Assembly (NCBI GenBank): GCA_902605645.1
Contig: CACLDE010000005.1
Location: forward strand, 1-64,000
Origin: an uncultured Pelagibacteraceae bacterium
Lineage (GTDB): Bacteria; Pseudomonadota; Alphaproteobacteria; Pelagibacterales; Pelagibacteraceae
Length of the DNA stretch: 64,000 nt
Reading direction: 5' to 3'
Position 1 is the first letter of the stretch. Each line of letters starts with the position of its first letter. The notes under the pieces were generated by a model, which was not told the origin of the DNA, did not search any database, and saw only the letters and a program-made list of their open reading frames with translations. Shown in pieces: positions 52,658 to 61,954 of this stretch. The translations under genes were made by a program, and so were the position numbers.

Positions 52658-53680
52658 TTATAATGATTTTTCAATATATATGTATTTATCACTATTTATT
52701 AATAAGCAGCCTCCAAGCTGATGTTTAATTTCTATTGGAGAATTTAAGAATTTCAGGGCAGTTAACATCTTTTTAGATCTTGGGGGATAATCTAATTTGT
52801 TCAAAGATCTTATTACAAATCCTAAAACTTTTAATTGTATTTCCTCATTTAAAGAAAAAAGGTCATTTTTATTTATATAAAATTTTTTACCTTTTTGTTT
52901 TACAATTTTTTTAATAACCTCTTTAAAATAGATGTTTAATGTTTTGTTAGAAGATTTAAGGTTATTAATTGACCTTAAAATTTGATCACCTTTTATTCCA
53001 TATTTTGTTAATATTGGTAAAAGTTTTCTCATATTAGATCTTAAAAATTTGTCATTTAGGTTACTCGGATCTTTAATATAAGTGCCAAATATTTTTTTTG
53101 ATGTCAAAATCAAATTTTTTTTGCTTTCAGTTAGAAATGGCCTAAAAATTTTTATATTATTATTCAAAGAAGATTTAACGCTCATAGCTGATAGACCTTG
53201 AACTCCACTTCCTCTAGAGAGTCTAATTAAAAAGGTCTCAATTTGATCATCTTTGTGATGTCCTGTAAGTATAAATTTAATTCTCTTTTTTTTGCATTCT
53301 TTATTTAAAAGTGAATATCTAACTTTACGAGCATTATGCTGAATATTTTTAGTTATCTTTTTTCTGTTATTTATAACCTTTAATGAGATATATTGTTTTT
53401 TTAAAATTTTTTTAAGTTTCTTCGACTCTGAAAGCGAGCTCTTTCTTATCCCATGATTTATGTATATATAATAAAATTTAATTTTTTTATAATCTATCTG
53501 TAACACCTTGCACATAGCAGACAACGCTAAGCTGTCTGAGCCTCCAGAGACTGCAACTAAAAACCTATCAGACTTGAGTTTTAAAATTTTATTTTTAAAA
53601 TCTAAATAAATTTTTGAAAGTTGCTCAGAGCTAGAGAGACAATCTTTATGTTTTAGAACAATTGAATTTTTTTTGCTCAT
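52658..53680 (-). CDS. tilS: tRNA(Ile)-lysidine synthetase
   Basis: LVAVSGGSDSLALSAM PP-loop, LTGHHKDDQIETFLIRLSRGSGVQGLSAM. Confidence 0.94.
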   Translation of the reverse strand: MSKKNSIVLKHKDCLSSSEQLSKIYLDFKNKILKLKSDRFLVAVSGGSDSLALSAMCKVLQIDYKKIKFYYIYINHGIRKSSLSESKKLKKILKKQYISLKVINNRKKITKNIQHNARKVRYSLLNKECKKKRIKFILTGHHKDDQIETFLIRLSRGSGVQGLSAMSVKSSLNNNIKIFRPFLTESKKNLILTSKKIFGTYIKDPSNLNDKFLRSNMRKLLPILTKYGIKGDQILRSINNLKSSNKTLNIYFKEVIKKIVKQKGKKFYINKNDLFSLNEEIQLKVLGFVIRSLNKLDYPPRSKKMLTALKFLNSPIEIKHQLGGCLLINSDKYIYIEKSL

Positions 53681-54599
53681 ATTGAGCTTTTTGTAACACA
53701 GACTTACTTGCTTTTGGATATTGTTTTTTAATTCCTGTTATCATTGTGCAGCCTTGTTCTTTTTCACCAAGTTGAACCATAGTGATACCTAATTTTAGAA
53801 GATTATCGGGAGCTTTGTCACTTTTTGGATAATTTTGATATCCGTCTAGATAAGCAGTTGCAGCATCGGAGTATAATTGTCTTATTCTAAAAGTTTCTCC
53901 ATACCAATATTGAGCATTACCCGCAAGATCATGATCTTTATTTTTGTCTATAAATTCTTTTAAAGCAAATTCAGCAGTTTCATAATCTCCAATTTTCATA
54001 AAACTTATTGCAAACTCATATTGTTCCTTAGGAGATTTATTTGGTAGTAAAGATTCGGATCTTTCTGCTTCAGTTGTTGTAACTGCTGCAGTAGTCCCAA
54101 TTGAACTTGTTTCTTGCTCTCGAGGAAGGTTTTTTGATGAATATCCCGGTGTAGAGCCAAAATCTTGAGGTTTGCTTGTTCCTGGTAATTTAACTTTTTT
54201 TTTATCTATGCTTTGATTTGTATCAATAGTTTCCAAATCAGAAAATCTCATTTGGTTATCAGATTGCATCTTCGTTATTCTTGTAGATAGCTTATCCATT
54301 TTAAAATTTACTTCTTCGAATTTATTTGTAAGTTGTCTAAACTGTTCTTCTATTTCATTAAGACGTAATAAATGTTTTGTTAGGATATCCTCATTTAAAT
54401 TGTTAATATTTGAAGTTGTGCTTTTATCAATTATATCTGAATTTTTATAGAACGCTTTTTCAAGAGTCTTTAAATCTTGAGAAATGATTTGTATTTGATC
54501 AACAATGGCATCAACTTTTTCATCCGAATGCAAAAAATTAAAGTTAAATAAGGATAATATTATGATTAAAACTGAGTATTTTTTTTTGATAGTAACCAT
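53646..54599 (-). CDS. ybgF: Tol-Pal cell division coordinator CpoB/YbgF
   Basis: N-terminal coiled coil, C-terminal TPR PKEQYEFAISFMKIGDYETAEFALKEFI; in tol-pal cluster. Confidence 0.9.
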   Translation of the reverse strand: MVTIKKKYSVLIIILSLFNFNFLHSDEKVDAIVDQIQIISQDLKTLEKAFYKNSDIIDKSTTSNINNLNEDILTKHLLRLNEIEEQFRQLTNKFEEVNFKMDKLSTRITKMQSDNQMRFSDLETIDTNQSIDKKKVKLPGTSKPQDFGSTPGYSSKNLPREQETSSIGTTAAVTTTEAERSESLLPNKSPKEQYEFAISFMKIGDYETAEFALKEFIDKNKDHDLAGNAQYWYGETFRIRQLYSDAATAYLDGYQNYPKSDKAPDNLLKLGITMVQLGEKEQGCTMITGIKKQYPKASKSVLQKAQYEQKKFNCSKT

Positions 54600-54630
54600 T
54601 ATGTTTTTTAATTCTACATCATGGCAAAAA

Positions 54631-54660
54631 AAAGACCCTTTGTTAGTACAAAGGGTCTTT
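54631..54660 (-). terminator. Intrinsic terminator downstream of pal
   Basis: 13-bp stem aaagaccctttgt(tagt)acaaagggtcttt followed by T8 on the minus strand. Confidence 0.88.
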
Positions 54661-54680
54661 GAAATAATAGTTATAAAAGG

Positions 54681-55154
54681 TTATTTGACTTTAACAGTAA
54701 CTGATCTTCTATTTTGAGACCAAGCTAATGGAGTAGATTCTGAATTTACAGGTCTTTCTTTACCATAACTTATTACAGAAATTCTTTTTCCTGAAATTCC
54801 ATATGTCATTAGGTAATCTTTAACCGCGTTAGCTCTTCTTTCTCCCAAAGCTAAATTGTACTCTCTAGTACCTCTCTCATCGGCGTGTCCCTCAACAGTG
54901 ACATTAAGTTTTTTATTTTTTCTTAAAAATGTCGCTTGCTTTCTTAAAGTTTCTCTTGAAGCTGAAGTTAATGATGATTTATTTGTAGCAAAAAACACTC
55001 TATCCTTAACACCGCTAGCTAAATATTCAACTGTTTCTGTTCCAGTGTAAACGTCACCAGATGTCTGTGATTTTTTTGCAGTTGAACATGCACTCAATGC
55101 AAGTGTTGCAAAAAGAATTAAAAATATGTTTCTCAAATTTTTGTTAAAATTCAT
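54681..55154 (-). CDS. pal: peptidoglycan-associated lipoprotein
   Basis: Lipobox LALSACS, OmpA-like VEGHADERGTREYNLALGERRANAVKDYL. Confidence 0.96.
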   Translation of the reverse strand: MNFNKNLRNIFLILFATLALSACSTAKKSQTSGDVYTGTETVEYLASGVKDRVFFATNKSSLTSASRETLRKQATFLRKNKKLNVTVEGHADERGTREYNLALGERRANAVKDYLMTYGISGKRISVISYGKERPVNSESTPLAWSQNRRSVTVKVK

Positions 55155-55230
55155 AGTATCCCCTAGGTTGTTAACAATAATATTTCAAATTATCTAACAT
55201 TATTCAAGCCTTAATTACACAATAAATACC

Positions 55231-56568
55231 TCACTTTGATAACAATGAAGACCAAGATGGGTCTGAAGCATCAGTTTCCGTCTTAATTTTTCTCTCATTA
55301 TATCCGGTTATATCTATTGACCATAATTTAGCACTAAACCCTTTGCCTTGTGGTCCAGATTTTGTTTCTCTGTAGAAAACTAATACTCTACCGTTAGGGG
55401 ACCATGATGGAGCTTCTTGATAAAAATTTTCAGTTAATAATCTTTCTCCAGTTCCGTCAGATCTCATTACACCAATATAAAATCTTCCTTTTCTAACTTT
55501 TGTAAAAGCTATTAAGTCTCCTCTAGGTGACCATACTGGTGTTCCATAAATTCCGTTTCCAAAAGTAATTCTTTTAACATTTGTACCGTCACTTTTCATA
55601 ACATAAATTTGTTGAAGTCCACTTCTATCTGAATTAAAGCATATATACTTTCCGTCAGGCGAATAAGAAGGAGATGTGTCTATGGATGAGTGTTCTGTAA
55701 TTCTTTCAACTACTCTAGTTTCCATATCCATTGTAAAAATGTCAGAATTTCCATCTTTCGCAAAACTCATAATTATTTTTTTTCCGTCTGGTGAAAATCT
55801 TGGAGCAAAAGTCATTCCAGGAAAATTACCAACTACTTCTTGTTTTCCAGTTTCAATATCTAATAAATATACTCGTGGTAAATTTCTGAAATAAGATAAA
55901 TATGTCACCATTTGATTGCTTGGATTAAATCTAGGTGTTAAAACCAATTCGTTTCCTAATGTTAGATACTTTGTTTTAGCTCCATCCTGATCCATTATTG
56001 CAAGTTTTTTTACTCTTTGGTTTTTTGGACCACTTTCTGCAACATAAATTATTCTCGTATCAAAATATCCTGCCTCACCAGTTAATCTTTCATATATTTT
56101 GTCAGAGATTATGTGAGCTACTCTTCTCCAATTTGTGGGGGTAGTTGTAAATGATAAAGCTATCATTTCTTTTGATGCAGTTAAATCCCATAATCTAAAT
56201 TCTACTTTTAATTTATTATTTTTTACTGAAAGTTTCCCAGTTATTAAAGCTTGAGCTTTAATCAATCTCCAGTCTTCAAATCTAGGTTTTAAATGAGCTA
56301 TGTCAGGTTTTTGTACGAAAGCTTCTTTTTTTAATGGATTAAAAAGGCCAGTAGATTTAAAATTTTTTTCTATAATTGCTGATATATTTATTCCGAGTTT
56401 TTTTATATCAATTTTCTCTAATTTTTCTGAGTTATTCTCAACATGTAAAGGTGAGACAGCAATAGGCAAAGGATCGAGGTTTCCTCTAGTAATATCTACC
56501 TTAATAAGAGCATTCAAATAAGAAAATGAACTTAAATAAAGAATTAAAAAAGTGATTATTTGCCTCAT
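55231..56568 (-). CDS. tolB: TolB periplasmic beta-propeller
   Basis: TolB repeats [53 protein letters not shown]. Confidence 0.96.
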   Translation of the reverse strand: MRQIITFLILYLSSFSYLNALIKVDITRGNLDPLPIAVSPLHVENNSEKLEKIDIKKLGINISAIIEKNFKSTGLFNPLKKEAFVQKPDIAHLKPRFEDWRLIKAQALITGKLSVKNNKLKVEFRLWDLTASKEMIALSFTTTPTNWRRVAHIISDKIYERLTGEAGYFDTRIIYVAESGPKNQRVKKLAIMDQDGAKTKYLTLGNELVLTPRFNPSNQMVTYLSYFRNLPRVYLLDIETGKQEVVGNFPGMTFAPRFSPDGKKIIMSFAKDGNSDIFTMDMETRVVERITEHSSIDTSPSYSPDGKYICFNSDRSGLQQIYVMKSDGTNVKRITFGNGIYGTPVWSPRGDLIAFTKVRKGRFYIGVMRSDGTGERLLTENFYQEAPSWSPNGRVLVFYRETKSGPQGKGFSAKLWSIDITGYNERKIKTETDASDPSWSSLLSK

Positions 56569-56572
56569 ACAA

Positions 56573-57379
56573 TTATCCTTTCAACATCTCAGTTGGATCA
56601 AAATTTAATTGAATATTTTTCCATTTCTCATATCCTGTTGGAGGTACCTTTAATGGTTGGCAAAGTCTAACTGCTCTCAAGGCACTTTCAGCAAGTATCT
56701 TATAAAATTTTTGTCCTGGCATATTCATTCTCTGGTGATCAACTATCTCTGATTTAAGTATCGTCCCATCCTTTTTTAATTCTAACTTTAACCTCACCAG
56801 CAAATCTTTATCATATGGCAAACCTAGTGGAACACTCCAACAACCAAATATCTGTGCCCTTAGAGCGTCTTCTTCAGAAAGACTTAGTCCGGTAGCAAAA
56901 GAGTTTTTAACATTACTTTGTGTTAACTTTTTGTTTTCTATTTCTTTTAAAGCTCTTTCCTCCTTTGCTTTATCAATTAAAGCAGCAATTTCATTAGTAT
57001 TTATCAATTCCTTTTTCTCAAATTCAGATGATTGTCTTATCTGGGGCTTAATTTCTTCTGGATTTTGTTTTTTTTTAGTAATTTCTTTTTTTTCTTTTTT
57101 TTCATCTGGTAGTGGAATTCTGTCTGGTTTTTCTTTGGCTTTTGCTGAAGGAGGGGCTTGCTCAGAAACAACCCTTTTTTCCTCTTTTTTAACTTTATCT
57201 ATAATTTTTCTAGCTTTTGGAGCAAATGGTATATTCGTTTTATCTGTTATTTGTATTAACTCAACTGAAACTATAGGGGGTAAAGATATAGGCTCCCTAG
57301 TCATAAATGGCAATGAAAGAGCTGTAAGAACTATCATCATTGCATGAAATGTTACTGAGTAAAATATACTTTTGGTCAT
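56573..57379 (-). CDS. tolA: TolA-like energy transducer
   Basis: N-terminal TM, Lys/Glu-rich stalk, C-terminal [14 protein letters not shown]; between tolR and tolB. Confidence 0.85.
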   Translation of the reverse strand: MTKSIFYSVTFHAMMIVLTALSLPFMTREPISLPPIVSVELIQITDKTNIPFAPKARKIIDKVKKEEKRVVSEQAPPSAKAKEKPDRIPLPDEKKEKKEITKKKQNPEEIKPQIRQSSEFEKKELINTNEIAALIDKAKEERALKEIENKKLTQSNVKNSFATGLSLSEEDALRAQIFGCWSVPLGLPYDKDLLVRLKLELKKDGTILKSEIVDHQRMNMPGQKFYKILAESALRAVRLCQPLKVPPTGYEKWKNIQLNFDPTEMLKG

Positions 57380-57386
57380 TTGACAT

Positions 57387-57800
57387 TTAATTTTTGTATG
57401 GTTCAGATATTAATGCAACTTTAGAAAATCCTGCGCCAGAAAGTGTTCCCATTACCTCTAATACCCGACCATAATTAATATTTTTATCTCCCCTAACGTA
57501 AATTCTTGTATCCGTCCTGTTTTTTGCAATCGCTAATAATTTTGGAATAATTTTATTGTAGCTTACCTGGTGTTCCTGAATAAATACTTCGCCCTTAGAG
57601 TTTATTGACAAAGTAAGTGGTTCTTGATCATCAGGTAGTGAGTCTGCTGCTGACTCCGGTAAATCTACTTGGACACCTACAGTGAGCAAAGGTGCAGTTA
57701 CCATAAATATAATTAATAAAACTAACATTACGTCAACAAAAGGCGTCACATTTATTTCACTCATTGGTTGGTTTTTTGAGCGTTTAAAGTTAAATGCCAT
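57387..57800 (-). CDS. tolR: TolR/ExbD biopolymer transport protein
   Basis: MSEINVTPFVDVMLVLLIIFMVTAPLLTVGVQVDLPE. Confidence 0.95.
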   Translation of the reverse strand: MAFNFKRSKNQPMSEINVTPFVDVMLVLLIIFMVTAPLLTVGVQVDLPESAADSLPDDQEPLTLSINSKGEVFIQEHQVSYNKIIPKLLAIAKNRTDTRIYVRGDKNINYGRVLEVMGTLSGAGFSKVALISEPYKN

Positions 57801-57805
57801 GATTA

Positions 57806-58486
57806 TTAAATTATAGACAAAAATCTTTTTGAAAAATTATCTAATCGAGCGATATAATTTTTTGTATCACTATTAAATTTATTATAGGCGATGACTGCTG
57901 GTATTGCAGCTAATAGACCTAAAGCAGTTGCAAATAATGCTTCTGCTATACCCGGTGCAACAATAGCTAGACTTGTGTTTCTCGAAATTGCTATTGATTG
58001 AAAAGAATTCATAATCCCCCAAACAGTTCCAAATAAACCTATGAACGGGGCTGTAGCACCCACAGTTGCTAAAAATGTAAAATTCTTTTCTATAATTTTA
58101 ATTTGATTATCTGTATTTATTTCAAGAACTCTTTCAACTCTGGCGAGTTGTACTGCTGAAGATTTTGATCGTGTTTTTCTTAATTCATTCATCGCAGATC
58201 TAAAAATTAAAACTACAGGATCATTTGACTTAATGGGTAAATTATTATCAAAACTTTCAGCTGATTTTGCTTTCCAAAATTTATTTTCAAAATCTAAAAT
58301 AGAGGTATTTATCTTTTTGAATAATTTATATTTATCAAAAATTAAAGCCCAAGAGTAAACAGAAGCTGCAATCAAAATCAAAATAACTGACTTCACTACA
58401 AAATCAGCTCTTAAAAAAAGGCTTAATAAAGAAAAATCCGTGCTTCCTCCTAAGCCAACTACTTGAGATGCGATATCTTGTTCCAT
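57806..58486 (-). CDS. tolQ: TolQ/ExbB proton channel
   Basis: FLATVGATAPFIGLFGTVWGIMNSFQSIA, VAPGIAEALFATALGLLAAIPAVIAYN. Confidence 0.95.
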   Translation of the reverse strand: MEQDIASQVVGLGGSTDFSLLSLFLRADFVVKSVILILIAASVYSWALIFDKYKLFKKINTSILDFENKFWKAKSAESFDNNLPIKSNDPVVLIFRSAMNELRKTRSKSSAVQLARVERVLEINTDNQIKIIEKNFTFLATVGATAPFIGLFGTVWGIMNSFQSIAISRNTSLAIVAPGIAEALFATALGLLAAIPAVIAYNKFNSDTKNYIARLDNFSKRFLSII

Positions 58487-58544
58487 AATGCTTCAATACT
58501 TTTAGATTGTGTCATGAATTTGTCTTATAAATAAAATCTTAGCC

Positions 58545-59039
58545 TTATTTTAAGTCTTCTTTGAAGCCTGTTTCGCTAAAAAATCTTGCTATTAAAATAG
58601 CATCGGACTTATTTACATCCTTTTTTTTTGATAGTTTTTCTGCATATGCTGGGTACATTTCAATTACTTTTGTTCGGCTCGCGTCTTTAGAAGAGTTAAT
58701 TAACTCAAAATGTTTTTTCCATTTTGATGGTCTTACAAAAAAAATTGGTAATTTAAGAGTTGCACTAATTCCTTTGATAGCCCCAAAAGTTTGACCAAAA
58801 TTAAACATGCTTGTAACTCCTTGGCCCGGCATAGCATTAACTTGTTCTACCACTACAACAGTTTTATTTATATCTATGATGTTAGTTGAAATATATTGAG
58901 ATAAATGTGCACTATTAAGTTGTTTTTTATTTTTTTTCCCCTCGGACATTGTTGGAAGATCAATTACATCAATTATTTTTTTTTCATCTAGGATGGCTAT
59001 AGCGCCTGCTATTCCTGGGTCAATACCAAATATTCTCAT
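58545..59039 (-). CDS. ruvC: RuvC-family Holliday junction endonuclease (atypical)
   Basis: MRIFGIDPGIAGAIAIL, VVVVEQVNAMPGQGVTSMFNFGQTFGAIKGI, NKSDAILIARFF; probable start MRIFGIDPG at 59039. Confidence 0.82.
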   Translation of the reverse strand: MRIFGIDPGIAGAIAILDEKKIIDVIDLPTMSEGKKNKKQLNSAHLSQYISTNIIDINKTVVVVEQVNAMPGQGVTSMFNFGQTFGAIKGISATLKLPIFFVRPSKWKKHFELINSSKDASRTKVIEMYPAYAEKLSKKKDVNKSDAILIARFFSETGFKEDLK

Positions 59040-59053
59040 TATCAGTTTTTCTT

Positions 59054-59770
59054 TCAAAATTCACAATTTGTAAATATGTTTTGAATATCATCAATTTCAT
59101 CTAAACTTTCTAACATAACAAATACTTTTTCTTTTTGTTCCTCTGATAATTTTAAAACGTTATGAGCTCTCCACTCTATACCAGAGTACATAAAATTACT
59201 TATTTTTTTTTCTATGTTGTTTTTAACTTGGTAGAAGTCTTTTTTTTCACATAAGATTTCATGGTGTTTATCAGTGCTATCACATTCATTCGCTCCTGAA
59301 TTAATTGCTAATTCGAGAGCTGCATCATTATTCAAATTTTTATTTTCAATTCGTACTACACCGCAATTATAGAAAAGATGGGAAGTAGATCCATTTTCAC
59401 CTAATCTACCTCCGTTTTTTTGTAAAATTGTCCTTATTGTTGAAGCCGTTCTATTTTTATTATCAGTCAAAGCTTCTATTATAAGTGCAGTGTTAAAAGC
59501 ACCATATCCTTCATATCTTAAATTTTCATAATTTTCCCCTAAGTTTGATACAGATTTGCTTATTGCTCTATTAATTTTTTCTTTTGGCATGTTTGATTGT
59601 TTTGCTACTTGAATTGCAGACCTTAGCCTAGGGTTCATGTCTGGATCTTTGTCACCTAATTTAGCTGCAACTGTAATTTCTCTCGACAGCTTCGAGAAGA
59701 GTTTAGACCTTACTTTATCTTGTCTTCCTTTTTTATGCTTAATCCCAGCCCAATGCGAGTGTCCAGCCAT
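59054..59770 (-). CDS. yebC: YebC/PmpR family transcriptional/translational regulator
   Basis: MAGHSHWAGIKHKKGRQDKVRSKLFSKLSREITVAAKLGD. Confidence 0.97.
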   Translation of the reverse strand: MAGHSHWAGIKHKKGRQDKVRSKLFSKLSREITVAAKLGDKDPDMNPRLRSAIQVAKQSNMPKEKINRAISKSVSNLGENYENLRYEGYGAFNTALIIEALTDNKNRTASTIRTILQKNGGRLGENGSTSHLFYNCGVVRIENKNLNNDAALELAINSGANECDSTDKHHEILCEKKDFYQVKNNIEKKISNFMYSGIEWRAHNVLKLSEEQKEKVFVMLESLDEIDDIQNIFTNCEF

Positions 59771-59771
59771 T

Positions 59772-60578
59772 TTAAAATTTTTGCTTTAAATTTCCACCAA
59801 TTATTATTTGATTAATATTATTAGCTAGTCCGGTTTTATCATCTGCATCTACAATAACTCCGCTTAAAGAAGCATCTCCATTCGCTGGATAATGGCTATC
59901 TGCGGTAGGATCTTTTTTAAATTTTTTTATTGAATTTTCTTTATTCATTCCAATAACGGAGTCATAGTCTCCGCACATTCCTAAATCTGTTTGATAAGCT
60001 GTACCATTTTTTAAAATTTTTGTATCGGATGTTGGTACGTGAGTATGGGTGCCAACCACAGTTGTTACCTTTCCATCTAAAAAATGACCCAAGGCCATTT
60101 TTTCACTTGTTATTTCACCATGTATATCAACTGCAATAAAGTCCGCGTCCCTCTTAAGTCGAATTTTTTTTATAATTTTTTCTGTAAATGAAAATAAATC
60201 TTGACTTTTTTTCATGAATACATTGCCTATTAAATTTATAACAGCAATTTTTTTGTTTTTAATTTTATAGACTCCGAAACCATTGCCGGGTTGGCCTTCT
60301 AATAAATTTGCTGGTCTTATTAATTTTTTTTCTTTATCAATTATTTCCAAAATTTCTTTTTGATCCCAAATATGGTTACCAGAAGTGATTACATCAACAC
60401 CAGAATTTATAAGATCTTTAAAGTTGTTTTTAGTGATTCCTTTTCCATTTTCCGCAGCATTCTCGCCATTAGCAATTGTAAAATCAATTTTCTTTTCTTT
60501 AATTAATTCATTGAGTTTTAATTGGACAATTTTCATACCCGCTGGTCCACAAATGTCACCCAATATAAGTATTCTCAA
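59772..60578 (-). CDS. YmdB-type metallophosphoesterase
   Basis: MRILILGDICGPAGMKIV, TIANGENAAENGKGIT, VDIHGEITSEKMALGHFLDGKVTTVVGTHTHVPTSD. Confidence 0.9.
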   Translation of the reverse strand: MRILILGDICGPAGMKIVQLKLNELIKEKKIDFTIANGENAAENGKGITKNNFKDLINSGVDVITSGNHIWDQKEILEIIDKEKKLIRPANLLEGQPGNGFGVYKIKNKKIAVINLIGNVFMKKSQDLFSFTEKIIKKIRLKRDADFIAVDIHGEITSEKMALGHFLDGKVTTVVGTHTHVPTSDTKILKNGTAYQTDLGMCGDYDSVIGMNKENSIKKFKKDPTADSHYPANGDASLSGVIVDADDKTGLANNINQIIIGGNLKQKF

Positions 60579-61138
60579 CTGTAAAATCCTTTCTCTGTAA
60601 AAATATTATTTAGTTGAAAATCAAAATTAGATGTAGGAATTTTTTTATACTTTTGAAAAGAAAATGCTAAACCGATAGTTTCAATTTTTTTATTCAATTT
60701 TATTAATTTGTTAAGATATCTATCATAAAATCCTTTGCCATAACCTAGTCTATTTTTTCTAGCATCAAACGCTAGTAAAGGAACGAGAACAATATCTGGT
60801 AAATGAACTTTTTTATTTGTATCTATGGGTTCAGGTATCCCAAATTTGTTGACGATTAGTACATCCCTTTTATGCCACTCAACAAATTTTAAAAAATTAT
60901 TATCTAATATTTTAGGTAAAAGAAATATGGTCTTAGAATCTTTAAAGTTACTTACAATTTTAAGAACATTGAATTCAAAGTTAGCAGGATAATATAAAGC
61001 AATAAAAATATTTTTTCTAAGTTTTTTTTTCTTTTTAATAAAAGTAATTAATTTTTGTAATTTTTTATTTGATATATCAAAATATTTCTTCTTTCTTAAA
61101 GTAAAAAATTTTTTTCTTAATTGATCTTTAGTTTTCAT
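60575..61138 (-). CDS. 5-formyltetrahydrofolate cyclo-ligase
   Basis: DIVLVPLLAFDARKNRLGYGKGFYDRYL signature. Confidence 0.92.
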   Translation of the reverse strand: MKTKDQLRKKFFTLRKKKYFDISNKKLQKLITFIKKKKKLRKNIFIALYYPANFEFNVLKIVSNFKDSKTIFLLPKILDNNFLKFVEWHKRDVLIVNKFGIPEPIDTNKKVHLPDIVLVPLLAFDARKNRLGYGKGFYDRYLNKLIKLNKKIETIGLAFSFQKYKKIPTSNFDFQLNNIFTEKGFYS

Positions 61139-61584
61139 TACTGAATATTGGAAGAAGTTTCAGCATTTTCAATAATTTTTTCAAGAGACTTGGTTGTTTT
61201 ATCTAACATGTTTTCATACATGATGTTCACTTCATCTATGCTTTTTTTAATATTTTCTATCTCTCTGTTTAAATCATTAATTTCGACTTCCTTAAAGTCT
61301 TTATATTTGATTGCTAATGATTTTAGTTCTTTAAATTTTTTTGATAAATCGTCTAATTTGTCTTTCTGATCCTTTACTCTTCTCCTCAGGTCAAAATGTT
61401 CATCTATCAATTTGATTGCTGTAATCAATAAAAGTTTATTTTCACCAATATTCCCTAATTTTTTTTTTAATTCTAAATACTTGCTATCTAAAAAAGAAGT
61501 TAATTTTTTTAAAGACTCTTCTTGTCCGTCATCACAAGATAAAAGGTAATCTTTTCCATTGAATTTAATATTTACATTTGCCAT
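61138..61584 (-). CDS. zapA: cell division protein ZapA
   Basis: VNIKFNGKDYLLSCDDGQEESLKKLTSFLDSKYLELKKKLG...LLLITAIKLIDEHFDLRR. Confidence 0.85.
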   Translation of the reverse strand: MANVNIKFNGKDYLLSCDDGQEESLKKLTSFLDSKYLELKKKLGNIGENKLLLITAIKLIDEHFDLRRRVKDQKDKLDDLSKKFKELKSLAIKYKDFKEVEINDLNREIENIKKSIDEVNIMYENMLDKTTKSLEKIIENAETSSNIQ

Positions 61585-61898
61585 TTTTCAATTTCATCTA
61601 CAAGACTTTGGGTTTCTTGATTTAAATCATTAATATCCTGATTGAATTTTTTCTCAAGTTCTTTCTTTGATTTCAGTTCATGCTCAAGTTTTTTTATTCT
61701 TTCTTTTAAATATTTATGCTCTCTTAAAATTTCTTGATTTTTCTTTTCTAGCTCATCCCTTTCTGACTTAAATGAATCTCTCTGTTTTTCAATTGACTTA
61801 TTGTCAAAACTATACTGTGAATAACTTGTATTTAATTTTGCTAATTTATCTATTAACTGATTTAAATCAGTTTCTTTTTTCTCAAAATTTTTCATCAT
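61572..61898 (-). CDS. small coiled-coil protein upstream of and overlapping zapA
   Basis: 108 aa, almost continuous heptad-like charged sequence; 13-nt overlap with zapA. Confidence 0.7.
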   Translation of the reverse strand: MMKNFEKKETDLNQLIDKLAKLNTSYSQYSFDNKSIEKQRDSFKSERDELEKKNQEILREHKYLKERIKKLEHELKSKKELEKKFNQDINDLNQETQSLVDEIEKWQM

Positions 61899-61954
61899 AC
61901 CAATGTATCATAATATTGATATACTTACCCTAAGTCTATATAGGTAAATAAGCA

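Noticed and set aside
56931-57347. 138-aa Ser/Phe-rich plus-strand ORF
   Set aside because: Antisense to the Lys/Glu-rich TolA stalk, which produces Phe/Ser codons on the other strand.
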